Below are positions 8,501 to 17,799 of a stretch of 64,000 nt of DNA, one piece after another; the stretch's first letter is position 1; the number at the start of each line of letters is the position of its first letter. A program made the translations under genes and the position numbers. This DNA comes from an uncultured Paracoccaceae bacterium (GTDB taxonomy: Bacteria; Pseudomonadota; Alphaproteobacteria; Rhodobacterales; Rhodobacteraceae), in contig CANNCO010000002.1 in assembly GCA_947503175.1 (NCBI GenBank), positions 620,001-684,000 of the forward strand, written 5' to 3'. Under the pieces are notes generated by a model. The model saw only the letters and a list, made by a program, of their open reading frames with translations. It ran no database searches and was not told the DNA's origin.

Positions 8501-9716
8501 AGCGGCGGGGCGGGAAACGCCCCGCCCGACGCCCCTCGCCGGGACCCGCGTACTCGATCTGACCAATGTGCTGGCGGGTCCCTTCGCGTGCCATCAGCTC
8601 GTCCACTTGGGGGCGGAGGTGATCAAGGTCGAGACCGTGAGCGGCGGCGACCTCGCGCGCAACCTCGGTGCCGACCCTGCCTTGTCGTCCCGTGGCATGG
8701 GCATCAGCTTTCTCGCCCAGAATGCCGGTAAGGCATCGCTCACGCTGAATCTCAAAACCGTGCGGGGCAAGGAGGTGCTGAAACGGCTGGCAAGACGCGC
8801 CGACGTGCTGGTGGAAAACTTCCGCCCCGGCGTGATGGAGAAGCTGGGGCTGGGGCACACGATACTGCGCGCCGAGAACCCGCACCTGATCTACTGTGCG
8901 ATCTCGGGGTTCGGGCAGGGCGGCCCCTGGGCCGACCGCCCGGCCTATGACCAGATCGTGCAAGGATTGTCCGGCGTCATGTCGATCACCGGCGATAACG
9001 ACAGCGCGCCGCTGCGCGTCGGCTATCCGCTGGCCGACACGGTGGGCGGGCTGACCGCTGCCATGGTCATCTGCGCCGCATTGAATGCCGAGGACCGCGG
9101 CTGCTTCATCGACGTCTCCATGCTGGAGTCTGTCCTGGCCACGATGGGCTGGGCCATCTCGAACCACCTCGTCGCTGGCATCGCGCCAACGCCCAATGGC
9201 AACGAGAACCCTACTTCCGCACCCTCCGGTGCATTTCAATGCGCCGACGGGCTCCTAAACATCGCCGCAAACAAAGACGAGCAATGGGTAGCTCTCGCCC
9301 ACCATCTGGGCCGCGATGATCTGCTGTCAGAAACCCAGTTCGCCACCCGTCAGGACCGTATCGCCAACCGGCTCCGCCTCAAGGCCGAACTCGAAACCGT
9401 TCTGACAACCCGCCCCGCCCGCGACTGGGCGCGCGAGTTGAACGGCATCGGTGTCCCGGCGGGCGCGGTCATGTCGGTGCCCGAGATCCTTCAGCACCCG
9501 CAAATCACGACCCGTGACTTCCTCGCACGGTTTGAGCAGGTACCGGGGGTCGACCGGCCCGTCGACCTCGTCCGCATAGGCGCGATGATCGATGGTCAGC
9601 GCCCACGGGTCGATGCCCCGCCACCCCGGCTCGGAGCGGACAGTGCCGACATTCTTGCCGATCTGGGCTATAGCACCAAAGAGGTCGAAACCATGCGTGC
9701 GGAGGGCGTGATTTGA
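8490..9716 (+). CDS. CaiB/BaiF family (class III) CoA-transferase
   Basis: A 408-residue class III CoA-transferase. Family marks are RVLDLTNVLAGPFACHQL near the N terminus, GAEVIKVE, NFRPGVMEKLGLG, SGFGQGGPW, and the catalytic aspartate near residue 154 in RPAYDQIVQG. I choose ATG 8490, preceded by AAGG at good spacing; a GTG three codons earlier is possible. These enzymes move CoA from a donor such as succinyl-CoA to a carboxylate. Being wedged between tctA and a citryl-CoA-lyase-like gene, with overlaps on both sides, suggests citrate or a citrate-like acid as acceptor. The substrate is inferred. Confidence 0.85.
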   Translation: MATEAAGRETPRPTPLAGTRVLDLTNVLAGPFACHQLVHLGAEVIKVETVSGGDLARNLGADPALSSRGMGISFLAQNAGKASLTLNLKTVRGKEVLKRLARRADVLVENFRPGVMEKLGLGHTILRAENPHLIYCAISGFGQGGPWADRPAYDQIVQGLSGVMSITGDNDSAPLRVGYPLADTVGGLTAAMVICAALNAEDRGCFIDVSMLESVLATMGWAISNHLVAGIAPTPNGNENPTSAPSGAFQCADGLLNIAANKDEQWVALAHHLGRDDLLSETQFATRQDRIANRLRLKAELETVLTTRPARDWARELNGIGVPAGAVMSVPEILQHPQITTRDFLARFEQVPGVDRPVDLVRIGAMIDGQRPRVDAPPPRLGADSADILADLGYSTKEVETMRAEGVI

Positions 9717-10492
9717 GCGACAATGGCGATGTATCCGACTGGTGGCGCACGGCAATCATCGACATGGAACCAGGCCGCATCGACCTGCGCGGCCGCCCGG
9801 TGCAGGACCTGATCGGCACGACCGGCTTCGCCCAAATGATCTGGCTGATGGTCATGGGCGACGAGATTACCGGCGACCGCGCGAAACTCTTCGAGGCGGC
9901 CTTGGTTTCGGCCGTCGATCACGGGCCTCAGGCCCCCTCGATCGCCGCTGCGCGGATGGCCGCGACCTGCGGTGTCGGGCTCCAGTCCGCCATGGCCACG
10001 GGGCTGAACATGCTGGGCGATGTCCATGGCGGTGCGGGCGAACAGGCCGTGGCGCTTTACCAGCGTGTCGAGCGTGATGGCCTCGAAGACCTGCCGCGTG
10101 TACTCGAAGCGTGGCAGAAGGTTCATGGCAAATACCTTCCGGGCTTCGGTCATCGTTTTCACAAACCCGTGGACCCGCGCGCGCCCCGCCTTCTCGAACT
10201 GGTCGACAATGCCGCCGTGACCGGTGCGGTGCGTGGAACATATGCCAAGATCGGACGATCCATAGAGCGCCACATAACCGAAGAACGCGGCAAGCCCGTC
10301 CCGATGAACATCGATGGCGCAACCGCCGTGATCTATGCCGAACTCGGATGCCCGCCTCCCCTCGCCCGCGGGTTCTTCGGCCTTTCACGATCGGTCGGCA
10401 TCCTCGCCCATGCATGGGAACAGACCCAGCAGGGTGGCCGAAATAAGGGACCGACCCCGCCGGCCTATCGCTGGACCTATGACGGTGAATAG
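9713..10492 (+). CDS. Short citrate-synthase-fold protein, citryl-CoA lyase-like
   Basis: A 259-residue citrate-synthase-superfamily protein starting at TTG and overlapping the previous stop by 4 bp. The catalytic triad of the fold is present: H105 in DVHGGAG, H147 in FGHRFHK and D201 in MNIDGATAV. Citrate synthases are usually 370-430 residues. This protein lacks most of the N-terminal part and is closer in size to the about 30-kDa citryl-CoA lyase of Hydrogenobacter. With the adjacent CoA-transferase it could cleave citryl-CoA to acetyl-CoA and oxaloacetate. A lyase or synthase acting on another 2-hydroxyacyl-CoA remains possible. Confidence 0.75.
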   Translation: MSDNGDVSDWWRTAIIDMEPGRIDLRGRPVQDLIGTTGFAQMIWLMVMGDEITGDRAKLFEAALVSAVDHGPQAPSIAAARMAATCGVGLQSAMATGLNMLGDVHGGAGEQAVALYQRVERDGLEDLPRVLEAWQKVHGKYLPGFGHRFHKPVDPRAPRLLELVDNAAVTGAVRGTYAKIGRSIERHITEERGKPVPMNIDGATAVIYAELGCPPPLARGFFGLSRSVGILAHAWEQTQQGGRNKGPTPPAYRWTYDGE

Positions 10493-10533
10493 CAACGCAT
10501 CGATCGATGGTGCAGGTCCGGCGGTCTGTGCGC

Positions 10534-10550
10534 CCGACCGGTCCGGTCGG
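10534..10550. terminator. Perfect palindrome between convergent genes
   Basis: CCGACCGG-T-CCGGTCGG is a 17-bp perfect inverted repeat in the 68-bp space where the lyase gene and the D-lactate dehydrogenase gene converge. It could act as a bidirectional terminator hairpin, though neither side carries a T-run. Confidence 0.45.
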
Positions 10551-10560
10551 CCATGCTGCC

Positions 10561-11571
10561 TCAAACCACCATCTCAACCGTAACCGGATGAAGCGGCGCA
10601 CCCCCGGCGGCAACAGCATCGGCGTTGTCCAACGTCGTTTCCGCGATGGCCTCCAGCGCCTCGGCGGTGAAAAACGCCTGATGGCCGGTCACTACCACGT
10701 TTGGAAAGGTCAACAGCCGCGCAAAGACATCGTCTTGCAGAACCTGTTCCGACAGATTCTCGAAAAACAGATCGCCTTCCTCCTCGTAGACATCGATGGC
10801 CAACCCGCCGAGTTGCCCCGATTTCAACGCCGCAATCACGGCGCGCGTGTCTATCAGGCCGCCCCGGCTGGTATTCACCAGCATTGCGCCCGGCTGCATT
10901 GCCGCCAAGGCAGCCTCGTCGATCATGTGGTGTGTGTCAGGCGTCAAAGGACAGTGCAGCGTGACAACGCGCGACGCAGGCAGCAGATCCTGCAACGGTA
11001 CATATTGCGCCCCCGCGGCCTCGGCTTCTTCCGAAGGATACGGATCGTATGCCAGAACCTTGCACCCAAAACCGGTAAGGACCCGGATCGCACACATGCC
11101 GATCCGCCCGGTTCCGACGACACCGATCGTCTTGCCGTGCAAGTCGAACCCCATCAACCCATCCAACGCAAAGTTTCCTTCGCGCACGCGGCTGTAGGCA
11201 CGGTGCAGGCGGCGGTTCAGCGCAAGGATCAGCGCGACAGTATGCTCGGCCACAGCATAAGGTGAGTAGGCAGGCACCCGTCCGATCGCCAGTCCCAGCC
11301 GGGCGGCCGCAGTCACATCGACATTGTTGAACCCCGCGCACCGCATCAGGATCAGCCGCACCCCCTGTTCCGAAAGGGCTTCAAGTACCGGCGCATCCAG
11401 CTCGTCATTGACGAACGCACAGACAGCATCTGCCCCCTGCGCCAGAATGGCCGTGTTGGCATCGAGATGCGGGTTCAGGAAAACCAGATCATGCGGGGCC
11501 GCACGCGCCCCGTTCGCCTGCTCCAGCGTGTTCACGTCATAGGACTTGGCGCTGAAGACCGCGATACGCAC
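10561..11571 (-). CDS. ldhA: D-lactate dehydrogenase / D-2-hydroxyacid dehydrogenase (LdhA-like)
   Basis: A 336-residue NAD-dependent D-2-hydroxyacid dehydrogenase. The N terminus (RIAVFSAKSYD) matches the LdhA type. The Rossmann motif is GVVGTGRIG, and the catalytic Arg, Glu and His are visible in NTSRGGLID, AIDVYEEEGD and VTGHQAFFT. The start is GTG 11571, preceded by GAGGAG; an ATG 15 codons upstream lacks a good site. It would reduce pyruvate to D-lactate under low oxygen or run in reverse. It stands 265 bp from the next gene on the same strand, so it may be its own unit. Confidence 0.87.
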   Translation of the reverse strand: MRIAVFSAKSYDVNTLEQANGARAAPHDLVFLNPHLDANTAILAQGADAVCAFVNDELDAPVLEALSEQGVRLILMRCAGFNNVDVTAAARLGLAIGRVPAYSPYAVAEHTVALILALNRRLHRAYSRVREGNFALDGLMGFDLHGKTIGVVGTGRIGMCAIRVLTGFGCKVLAYDPYPSEEAEAAGAQYVPLQDLLPASRVVTLHCPLTPDTHHMIDEAALAAMQPGAMLVNTSRGGLIDTRAVIAALKSGQLGGLAIDVYEEEGDLFFENLSEQVLQDDVFARLLTFPNVVVTGHQAFFTAEALEAIAETTLDNADAVAAGGAPLHPVTVEMVV

Positions 11572-11836
11572 TAGACTGCTCCTCTGATCGACCGTGAATC
11601 CGATGATATTGCGCAACGGGGCGCTATCAACCGGATCATCCTTACGGCCATTCTAACAGAATCGGCGGCGGTGGAGAGAGCCATCCTGCAACCGCCTGAT
11701 AAAACGCCCGGTAATTGTCTGCTACAGGCCATGATGCCTCGCGCCCCTTGGATTACACCCTGAGGGACCGGCGCAAACGCGGGCCGACTCCCAGGTTGTG
11801 CCAGCGATACCGCGATTCGCGCCGAACGGCCCTGCG

Positions 11837-12535
11837 TCAACTCGCCAGATACCCCCCATCGACCGGAATAATCGCGCCGGTGACATAACCCGCTGAGTCT
11901 GAAACAAGAAATTCAATGACGCGCGCGATCTCGATGGGCTGCGCCCATCTTCGCATCGGAATACGCGCGTCTATTGCACGCTTCCGGTCTGGATCGGCGA
12001 GTGCTCCTTCGGTAATCCGCGTCTCGACCCAGCCGGGTGCCACGGCGTTCACGCGGATGCCCCGCGCGGCCCATGATACGGCAAGCGAGCGGGTAAGCGC
12101 CGCCATGGCGCCCTTGCTTGCACCATATGCCGGTGCAGACGGATGTCCGAACCAACTCCACATCGATGCGACCGTAACGACCGAACCGTTACCTGCTTCC
12201 AGCGCGTCGGCGGCTGCCGTCGCAACCGTCAGTGCACCGGTTACATTGACCGACATGACCTTGTCGAAAACCTCCGGCTTCCACTCTTCTGCATGGCAGA
12301 TGGTGCCGGCACAGGTCGCCAAGGCATCAAGGCGTTCAAAGTCGCGGAAGACCTCCCGGATGGCCGGTTCATCCGTGACATCGCAGTCGACAAAACGGAC
12401 ATCCGCCGGAAAGCACGGCCCGCGTTCCAGCCCGACGGCAGTCACATCCCAACCCTGACTGTTCAGCAGACCCACTGTGGCCAGGCCAATACCGGTACCG
12501 CCTCCGGTAACGACGGCTTGCCGCGGTCGCATCAA
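11837..12535 (-). CDS. Short-chain dehydrogenase/reductase
   Basis: A 232-residue classical SDR: NAD(P)-binding GGGTGIGLA near residue 12, the Ser of the catalytic set in VASMWSW, YGASKGAMAAL as the Y-x3-K site, and a C terminus ending GAIIPVDGGYLAS. It overlaps the upstream glycerol-dehydrogenase-like gene by 4 bp (ATGA) and is the last gene of the polyol operon. It probably oxidises a sugar, polyol or derived hydroxyacid. Exact substrate cannot be read from sequence. Confidence 0.83.
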   Translation of the reverse strand: MMRPRQAVVTGGGTGIGLATVGLLNSQGWDVTAVGLERGPCFPADVRFVDCDVTDEPAIREVFRDFERLDALATCAGTICHAEEWKPEVFDKVMSVNVTGALTVATAAADALEAGNGSVVTVASMWSWFGHPSAPAYGASKGAMAALTRSLAVSWAARGIRVNAVAPGWVETRITEGALADPDRKRAIDARIPMRRWAQPIEIARVIEFLVSDSAGYVTGAIIPVDGGYLAS

Positions 12536-13587
12536 CGCGGCCTTCCGTGGTTCAGCGAGATCATGCTTTCGGCAAGGTCGCGCGCGCTCAGCGGTCTGAA
12601 ATAGTTCGTGGCGTAAGGCGCGGTCAACGAGACCTCGGCGATGCGCAAGAAATCCGCCTCCGCATTAAGACCGAACCGCGTGAAGTCGGTCGGAAGACCC
12701 ACGTCATCGAAGAACCCGACCAACCGGTCGACTTCGGCAGAATCCCCCTGTCCGGCAGCGAGTTGCGTCAGTGTTCCCAGCGCGACCAGTTCTCCATGCA
12801 GCAGCCCCGCAAGTTGCGGCATTACCGAAAACCCACGGACCATGGAATGCGCAATGGAAAGTCCGCCGCTCTCGAACGCCAGACCGCTCAGAAGGATGGT
12901 GGCTTCGACGACACGCTCGAAAGCCGCATTTGACAGGTCTGCCGCCATGGCCGCTCTCCCGTCCCGGATCAGGATATCATGGGCGCGCGCAGATATGGCC
13001 TGGGTCAGTTCCGTGGGCGAACCACCAAAGAAGTTCCTCCCCTGCCCGGCAAAAGCCCCCGCAAGTTCGTACTTCTTGGACATCGCATCGCCGATCCCGG
13101 CGGCAAGAAACCGGCGCGGCGCGCGGGCGATGACGGCCGTATCGACCAGAACGAAATGCGGATTGGTCCGCATCCGTATCACTTCATCGACAGCGTGATC
13201 CTCGGTATAAACGACGGCAATGTGGCTTGTGGGGCTGTCGTTCGAAGCGATCGTCGGGACGATCCCGACCGGCATCGAACCTTTGATCGCAACACCTTTC
13301 GCAGTGTCGATTGCTTTCCCGCCGCCGATGCCGACGATCAGGGCGGCATTCCGGGCCTTATCCGCAAGATCCGCGATCTCCCGATGGGTGCATTCTCCAC
13401 CAAATCGCAGGATCAACGCATCGGGCAGCCGCGCCTTGAGCTGGCTTCCGATCTGATCATGTGCCACGGGATCGACGATCAGGGCAGTATGCCCGCCTCC
13501 CGCAATCTCGACCTCACGGGCAAGATGCTCGATTGCGCCGGGGCCCTGGACATAACGAAGAGGCGCGCCGAATATGCGTGTTTCCAT
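12532..13587 (-). CDS. Iron-containing alcohol dehydrogenase, glycerol dehydrogenase-like
   Basis: A 351-residue member of the glycerol dehydrogenase group of Fe-type alcohol dehydrogenases. The nucleotide motif is IVGIGGGKAIDTAK, followed by VPTIASNDSPTSHIAVVY as in GldA. Metal ligands expected in this fold are visible as the Asp in GIGDAMSKKYE, the His in LSIAHSMVRGF and the His in LLHGELVALG. I start at ATG 13587, four bases after the permease stop, rather than seven codons upstream inside that gene. It likely oxidises glycerol or a related polyol imported by the adjacent ABC transporter. Confidence 0.83.
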   Translation of the reverse strand: METRIFGAPLRYVQGPGAIEHLAREVEIAGGGHTALIVDPVAHDQIGSQLKARLPDALILRFGGECTHREIADLADKARNAALIVGIGGGKAIDTAKGVAIKGSMPVGIVPTIASNDSPTSHIAVVYTEDHAVDEVIRMRTNPHFVLVDTAVIARAPRRFLAAGIGDAMSKKYELAGAFAGQGRNFFGGSPTELTQAISARAHDILIRDGRAAMAADLSNAAFERVVEATILLSGLAFESGGLSIAHSMVRGFSVMPQLAGLLHGELVALGTLTQLAAGQGDSAEVDRLVGFFDDVGLPTDFTRFGLNAEADFLRIAEVSLTAPYATNYFRPLSARDLAESMISLNHGRPR

Positions 13588-13591
13588 CGGA

Positions 13592-14434
13592 TCAGCCCTT
13601 GATTGCACCGGCGGTCAGCCCCTGCACGAAGTACCGCGACAAAGCGATGAAGGCGACGAAAAGAGGCAACGCGATAAGCGTCGATCCCGCCATTATATCG
13701 CCCCAGCGCAGATCGAACGCACCAACCATCGACGCCAGACCAAGCGGCACCGTCTTGTTCGCATCTGATCCGATCATCACGAGGGCGAACACGTAATCCG
13801 TCCATGACAGTAGGAATGCAAAGATAGCAACGGTGACCAGCCCGGGAACGGACAGGGGAAGGACGACACGCAGAAACGCGCCAAGCCTGCTGCACCCGTC
13901 GACCATCGCGGCCTCCTCCAGCTCGAAGGGCATGGTCTTGAAGAAACCCCAAAGGAACCAGACGCCCAACGGCATCGTGATGGTCAGATGCGAGATGACC
14001 AGAGACAGCAAAGTGTCGTTCAACCCGATCACGCTGAACATCGAATAAAGCGGAATCGCCAGAAGAAGCGGCGGGAACATATAGGCATAGAGCATTCCCG
14101 AGATGATGAACTGCTTGCCCCGCATGCGCTGCCGGGTCACCCCATAGGCGATCATGATCGACAGCACCATGGTCAGGAAGACGGTGCTCAGGGCGACGAT
14201 GGTACTATTTGCGAACTGGCGCAGGTAATCGGTCTGCTCCAGCAGGCTGTAGTAGTTGTCCAGCGTGATCGCCGAAGGCAGCAAGGTCGGATTTGTCAGC
14301 ATTTCACGGGCCGATCTGAAGGACGACGCGACCATCCAGTAGATTGGAAAGATGCTGTAAACGGCGAGGATCAGCGCACCGAGATAGAGCATCCCGCGGC
14401 CTGCCGCGCGTTTCAGATGGAGTGAGGTGCTCAT
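13592..14434 (-). CDS. Carbohydrate ABC transporter permease, MalG type
   Basis: A 280-residue inner-membrane permease with six predicted helices and the cytoplasmic EAA loop EEAAMVDGCSRLGAFLRVVLPLSVPGL that contacts the ATPase. N-terminal AYSIFPIYWMVASSFR is typical of MalG/UgpE-type subunits of the CUT1 family. It overlaps the MalF-type gene by 4 bp and is followed after 4 bp by the dehydrogenase gene. It forms the transporter with the partner permease, the binding protein and the ATPase. Confidence 0.9.
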   Translation of the reverse strand: MSTSLHLKRAAGRGMLYLGALILAVYSIFPIYWMVASSFRSAREMLTNPTLLPSAITLDNYYSLLEQTDYLRQFANSTIVALSTVFLTMVLSIMIAYGVTRQRMRGKQFIISGMLYAYMFPPLLLAIPLYSMFSVIGLNDTLLSLVISHLTITMPLGVWFLWGFFKTMPFELEEAAMVDGCSRLGAFLRVVLPLSVPGLVTVAIFAFLLSWTDYVFALVMIGSDANKTVPLGLASMVGAFDLRWGDIMAGSTLIALPLFVAFIALSRYFVQGLTAGAIKG

Positions 14435-15291
14435 TTGCGATCATCCATCGGAAAGGCCCAGAAATAAATCGTGACGATAACCATCAGGACCAGGAAAGAC
14501 AGCGTCGCAATCGCCGCTCCGGTCCCAATGTCAAACAGCCGGAAGGCCTCGCGGTACGCAAGGACCGGAAGATGCTCGGTCGCGCCCAACGGGCCGCCGC
14601 CTGTGGTAAGCCAGATCACATCGAACTTGTTGAACATCCACACACCGCGCAGAAGAATGATGACGGTCAGGATCGGCCGCAGCGACGGCAAGGTGATGTG
14701 AAAGAAACGCCGTATTGGACCGGCCCCGTCAACACGGGCCGCCTCATACAGTTGCACCGGTATCGTCTGAAGCCCGGCAAGGAACGTCGTGGTCACGAAT
14801 GGCGTCCAAAGCCAGACCGAGACCATGATGACGGAAAACATGGCCGCCGACTCTGTTTCGAACCAATAGATCGGGGGCAGGCCCCAATCGGCCATCTTGA
14901 TCGTGACGATGCCCAATGATCCGTCGATCATCCATTTGAAGGTGAGTACGGCAACGACGGTTGGCAACAGGTAGGGCAGAAAGGCGACACCGCGCAGTAA
15001 TGCGCGTCCGCGAAAGGGCTGATGAAGCAACAGGGCAAACCCGATGCCCAGAACGACTTGCAGGACAATCGCCACACCAGCATAGACGAAACCGTTCCAG
15101 AGCGCGTTCCAGAACGCGCCGCTGCTCAGAACATTTGCAAAGTTGTCAAAGCCGACCCAGACGGGTTCCGCGGTCAATGACGTGCGGTCAAAGAAGCTAA
15201 GCGAAATCGCATAAATCGCGGGCCCGACGATAAGCACCAGCGTCGCCAGAGCGCCGATGGTGAGAAAGCCGGGTAACATCCAGCGGGTCAT
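14431..15291 (-). CDS. Carbohydrate ABC transporter permease, MalF type
   Basis: A 286-residue CUT1-family permease with six predicted membrane segments and the EAA loop YEAARVDGAGPIRRFFHITLP. N-terminal GPAIYAISLSFFDR is typical of the first permease subunit. It is separated from the upstream binding-protein gene by a 69-bp gap holding a strong hairpin, and overlaps the MalG-type gene by ATGA. The substrate is a sugar or polyol, not further defined by this sequence. Confidence 0.9.
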   Translation of the reverse strand: MTRWMLPGFLTIGALATLVLIVGPAIYAISLSFFDRTSLTAEPVWVGFDNFANVLSSGAFWNALWNGFVYAGVAIVLQVVLGIGFALLLHQPFRGRALLRGVAFLPYLLPTVVAVLTFKWMIDGSLGIVTIKMADWGLPPIYWFETESAAMFSVIMVSVWLWTPFVTTTFLAGLQTIPVQLYEAARVDGAGPIRRFFHITLPSLRPILTVIILLRGVWMFNKFDVIWLTTGGGPLGATEHLPVLAYREAFRLFDIGTGAAIATLSFLVLMVIVTIYFWAFPMDDRK

Positions 15292-15314
15292 CGACCGAAA
15301 TCCTTCAAGTTGGT

Positions 15315-15343
15315 GCGGCAGGATACAGGTTGCACCCTGCCGC
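15315..15343 (-). terminator. Hairpin between binding-protein and permease genes
   Basis: GCGGCAGG at 15315-15322 pairs perfectly with CCTGCCGC at 15336-15343 around a 13-nt loop. It lies just after the binding-protein stop and has no U-tract. The likely role is 3' mRNA protection or partial termination, giving binding protein in excess. Confidence 0.6.
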
Positions 15344-15360
15344 CTTGGTTTGCCTTGACT

Positions 15361-16689
15361 TCAGACAATCAGTTCACGGATCGAGCTCGCGGCCTGTGTG
15401 ACCGCCTCCACGGGGTCCATCTCCCGAAGGATCCTGTTCTGCAGCATCTCCGGCAGGATGAATGACTCAAACACCTTGGCCGGACGGACATCCGGACTCG
15501 GACCCTGCGTGTCGATCGAAGTCAATATGACCGAGTCGTCGGTGATGAACTGGCGGTTCATTTCGATGATGCTGGAATACTTCTCGACCATCGCATTACT
15601 GCGCCAGCGGTCATTGTCATAGATGTCAAGCCGCGCGGGCTGGAAGTGAACCGGAGCTGTGTGCAGGAAATCGACCATCTTCTCGGTCGTCAGCCAGCGC
15701 ATGAACTCCATTGCCGGTCCCTGATTGTCCGTATTCAGCACAATCCAGCCATCGTAACCGTGGCTCACGGCCTTCTGCTGACCGGAACTATCCATGTAAG
15801 GCATGATCTCGAGGTTTGCCGCGACCTCGGGATTGTCCCGCTCGGCAGCCTCGATCACACGCCCTGCATAGGGACCATGGGCCAGCGTTCCGGCAACCAC
15901 GTTCGAAAGAACCTCCGAATAGCTCGCCTGAAGCGCGCCCGGCGGCATCGTCGGATAAAGCCGTGCCATCATGTCAAGATAGGCGGCCGCCTTCGGACGC
16001 ATCTCGTCACTGTCAAGAATGACATTCCAGTCGTCATCGAACAGCTTGACGCCTTCGGCCCACATGAAGGCAAACGACATCCAGTTCGTTGCACCGTTCG
16101 AACCGATCGGGAACAGACACCCTCTGCGGCGCCCCTCGACGGCGGCTTCGCAATTGGCGATGAACCCATCCCAGGTGTCGGGCACGGAAAGCCCAAGCTC
16201 TTCGTAGATATCCTTGCGATAGTAGATGACCGAAAGATTGTAGTCGAATGGATACCAGTAAACCTGGTTATCAATCGGGAACAGAATGTTGTTGCCCCAT
16301 TCATGCGCATCGGTCAGTTCGTTCATTGGTACGATCTGGCCTTCTTCCGCCAGCAACAGCACCTGTCCGATGAAACCGACAGTGGCGACATCGTAGGGCG
16401 TGCCGGACCGAATGCCGTTGGTGATCTTGGTGAAGCTTTCGCCAAGGGGTGCGGAGTCGATAATGACTTCGGTCCCTGTCAGGGCCTCGTACTCCTGGGA
16501 AATCCGGTCGAAGAACGCCAGAGAGTCTCGCCCGGTCTCGCTATTGAGAAAACGGATCGGGCGCGAGGATTGTGCCTTTACGGCAGGCGCGGCCAGTCCC
16601 GACAGTCCCAGTCCCAACCCGGCGGCGCCCATGCTCTTCATAGTTTGGCGCCGGGTAAGCAAACGATTGCTCAAGTCAGCTTTCTTCAT
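15361..16689 (-). CDS. Carbohydrate ABC transporter substrate-binding protein (Tat-exported)
   Basis: A 442-residue extracellular solute-binding protein of the CUT1 type. The N terminus carries a twin-arginine motif, TRRQTMKSMG, then a hydrophobic stretch and AVKAQ as probable cleavage site. Mature motifs include GLSVPDTWDGF and GYDGWIVLN, usual in sugar-binding proteins. The ATG follows an excellent GGAGAGGAGA site. It feeds the adjacent MalFG-type permeases. The operon's kinase and dehydrogenases suggest a polyol or sugar ligand. Confidence 0.9.
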   Translation of the reverse strand: MKKADLSNRLLTRRQTMKSMGAAGLGLGLSGLAAPAVKAQSSRPIRFLNSETGRDSLAFFDRISQEYEALTGTEVIIDSAPLGESFTKITNGIRSGTPYDVATVGFIGQVLLLAEEGQIVPMNELTDAHEWGNNILFPIDNQVYWYPFDYNLSVIYYRKDIYEELGLSVPDTWDGFIANCEAAVEGRRRGCLFPIGSNGATNWMSFAFMWAEGVKLFDDDWNVILDSDEMRPKAAAYLDMMARLYPTMPPGALQASYSEVLSNVVAGTLAHGPYAGRVIEAAERDNPEVAANLEIMPYMDSSGQQKAVSHGYDGWIVLNTDNQGPAMEFMRWLTTEKMVDFLHTAPVHFQPARLDIYDNDRWRSNAMVEKYSSIIEMNRQFITDDSVILTSIDTQGPSPDVRPAKVFESFILPEMLQNRILREMDPVEAVTQAASSIRELIV

Positions 16690-16755
16690 TTCTATCTCCT
16701 CTCCTTGCCCGCCTATTCGGACTCTCTTCAGTTCAGTTTTCGTTCGTCGATATCC

Positions 16756-17799
16756 TCACAGCCGCGCCCCGCTTGCGTTGTCGAACAGGTGAACGGCTTC
16801 CGGCTCGACCGCGACGTGAATGGCTTCGCCCGGCGCGACGTCGTTTATCCTGGACGCCAGCACCCGGACACGATGCGGACCCAGCAGACCGATAAACAGG
16901 GTCTGAGAACCAAGCTGCTCAACGCCCTGCACGACGAAAGGCATGCCTTGATGCGATGGAACAAGTGCTTCGGGACGTATTCCCACTAGCACTGGTCCGG
17001 TCGGCGCGTTGCCGGGCGCTGGCGTTGCGACGCCATCGTCAAGGATGATCCGGCCGGACTCGATGCGAGCCGGAACCAGGTTCATCTCGGGCGAACCGAC
17101 GAACCCTGCGACAAAGGCATTGGCGGGCCGATCATAGACTTCAAGCGGCGAACCGATCTGCTGCACATGGCCATCGCGCATGATGACGATGCGATCGGCA
17201 AGCGTCATGGCCTCGGTCTGATCATGCGTCACATAGAGCATGGCCTTTCCGATACGCCTTTGCAGAAGTGCGATCTCCTCACGCATTCTGGCTCGCAGTT
17301 TCGCGTCCAGATTGGACAACGGTTCGTCCAGAAGAAAGATGGCGGGGTCGCGTACAAGCGCACGCCCCAGCGCGACGCGCTGCATCTGTCCGCCGGACAG
17401 CTGCGCGGGCTTGCGGTCAAGCAGATGCGCTATGTCCAGCATCTCTGCCGCGCGATCCACCTCCCGTGCCGTGTCGGCCGCGCTCATGCCGCGCATTTTC
17501 AGCCCGAACGACATGTTCGCCCTGATCGTCTTGTGCGGGTAAAGGGCATAGTTCTGGAACACCATCGCGATATCGCGGTCCTTGGGCTCCAGCGTTGTGA
17601 CGTCACGCTCGCCGATCATCAATTGGCCCGAAGTGGTTGTCTCAAGTCCGGCCACCATGCGAAGCGTCGTCGATTTGCCGCAGCCGGACGGGCCGAGAAG
17701 GACGATCAGTTCGCCCTCCGCGATCTCAAGATCAACGCCTTCGACGGCGACGACAGTTCCATAGGTCTTGCGCAGGGATCGAAGGCTTACGGTTGTCAT
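16756..17799 (-). CDS. ABC transporter ATP-binding protein, UgpC/MalK type
   Basis: A 347-residue ATPase. Walker A is GPSGCGKST near residue 38, the Q-loop is MVFQNYALYPH, the signature LSGGQMQRVALGRAL and Walker B IFLLDEPLSNLD, followed by the switch His in YVTHDQTEAM. The C-terminal about 110 residues form the TOBE/MalK regulatory domain (VLVGIRPEALVPS). Start at ATG 17799 overlaps the kinase stop (ATGA); the longer reading frame is rejected. It powers the MalFG-type permeases downstream. UgpC-type ATPases often serve several CUT1 systems. Confidence 0.92.
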   Translation of the reverse strand: MTTVSLRSLRKTYGTVVAVEGVDLEIAEGELIVLLGPSGCGKSTTLRMVAGLETTTSGQLMIGERDVTTLEPKDRDIAMVFQNYALYPHKTIRANMSFGLKMRGMSAADTAREVDRAAEMLDIAHLLDRKPAQLSGGQMQRVALGRALVRDPAIFLLDEPLSNLDAKLRARMREEIALLQRRIGKAMLYVTHDQTEAMTLADRIVIMRDGHVQQIGSPLEVYDRPANAFVAGFVGSPEMNLVPARIESGRIILDDGVATPAPGNAPTGPVLVGIRPEALVPSHQGMPFVVQGVEQLGSQTLFIGLLGPHRVRVLASRINDVAPGEAIHVAVEPEAVHLFDNASGARL

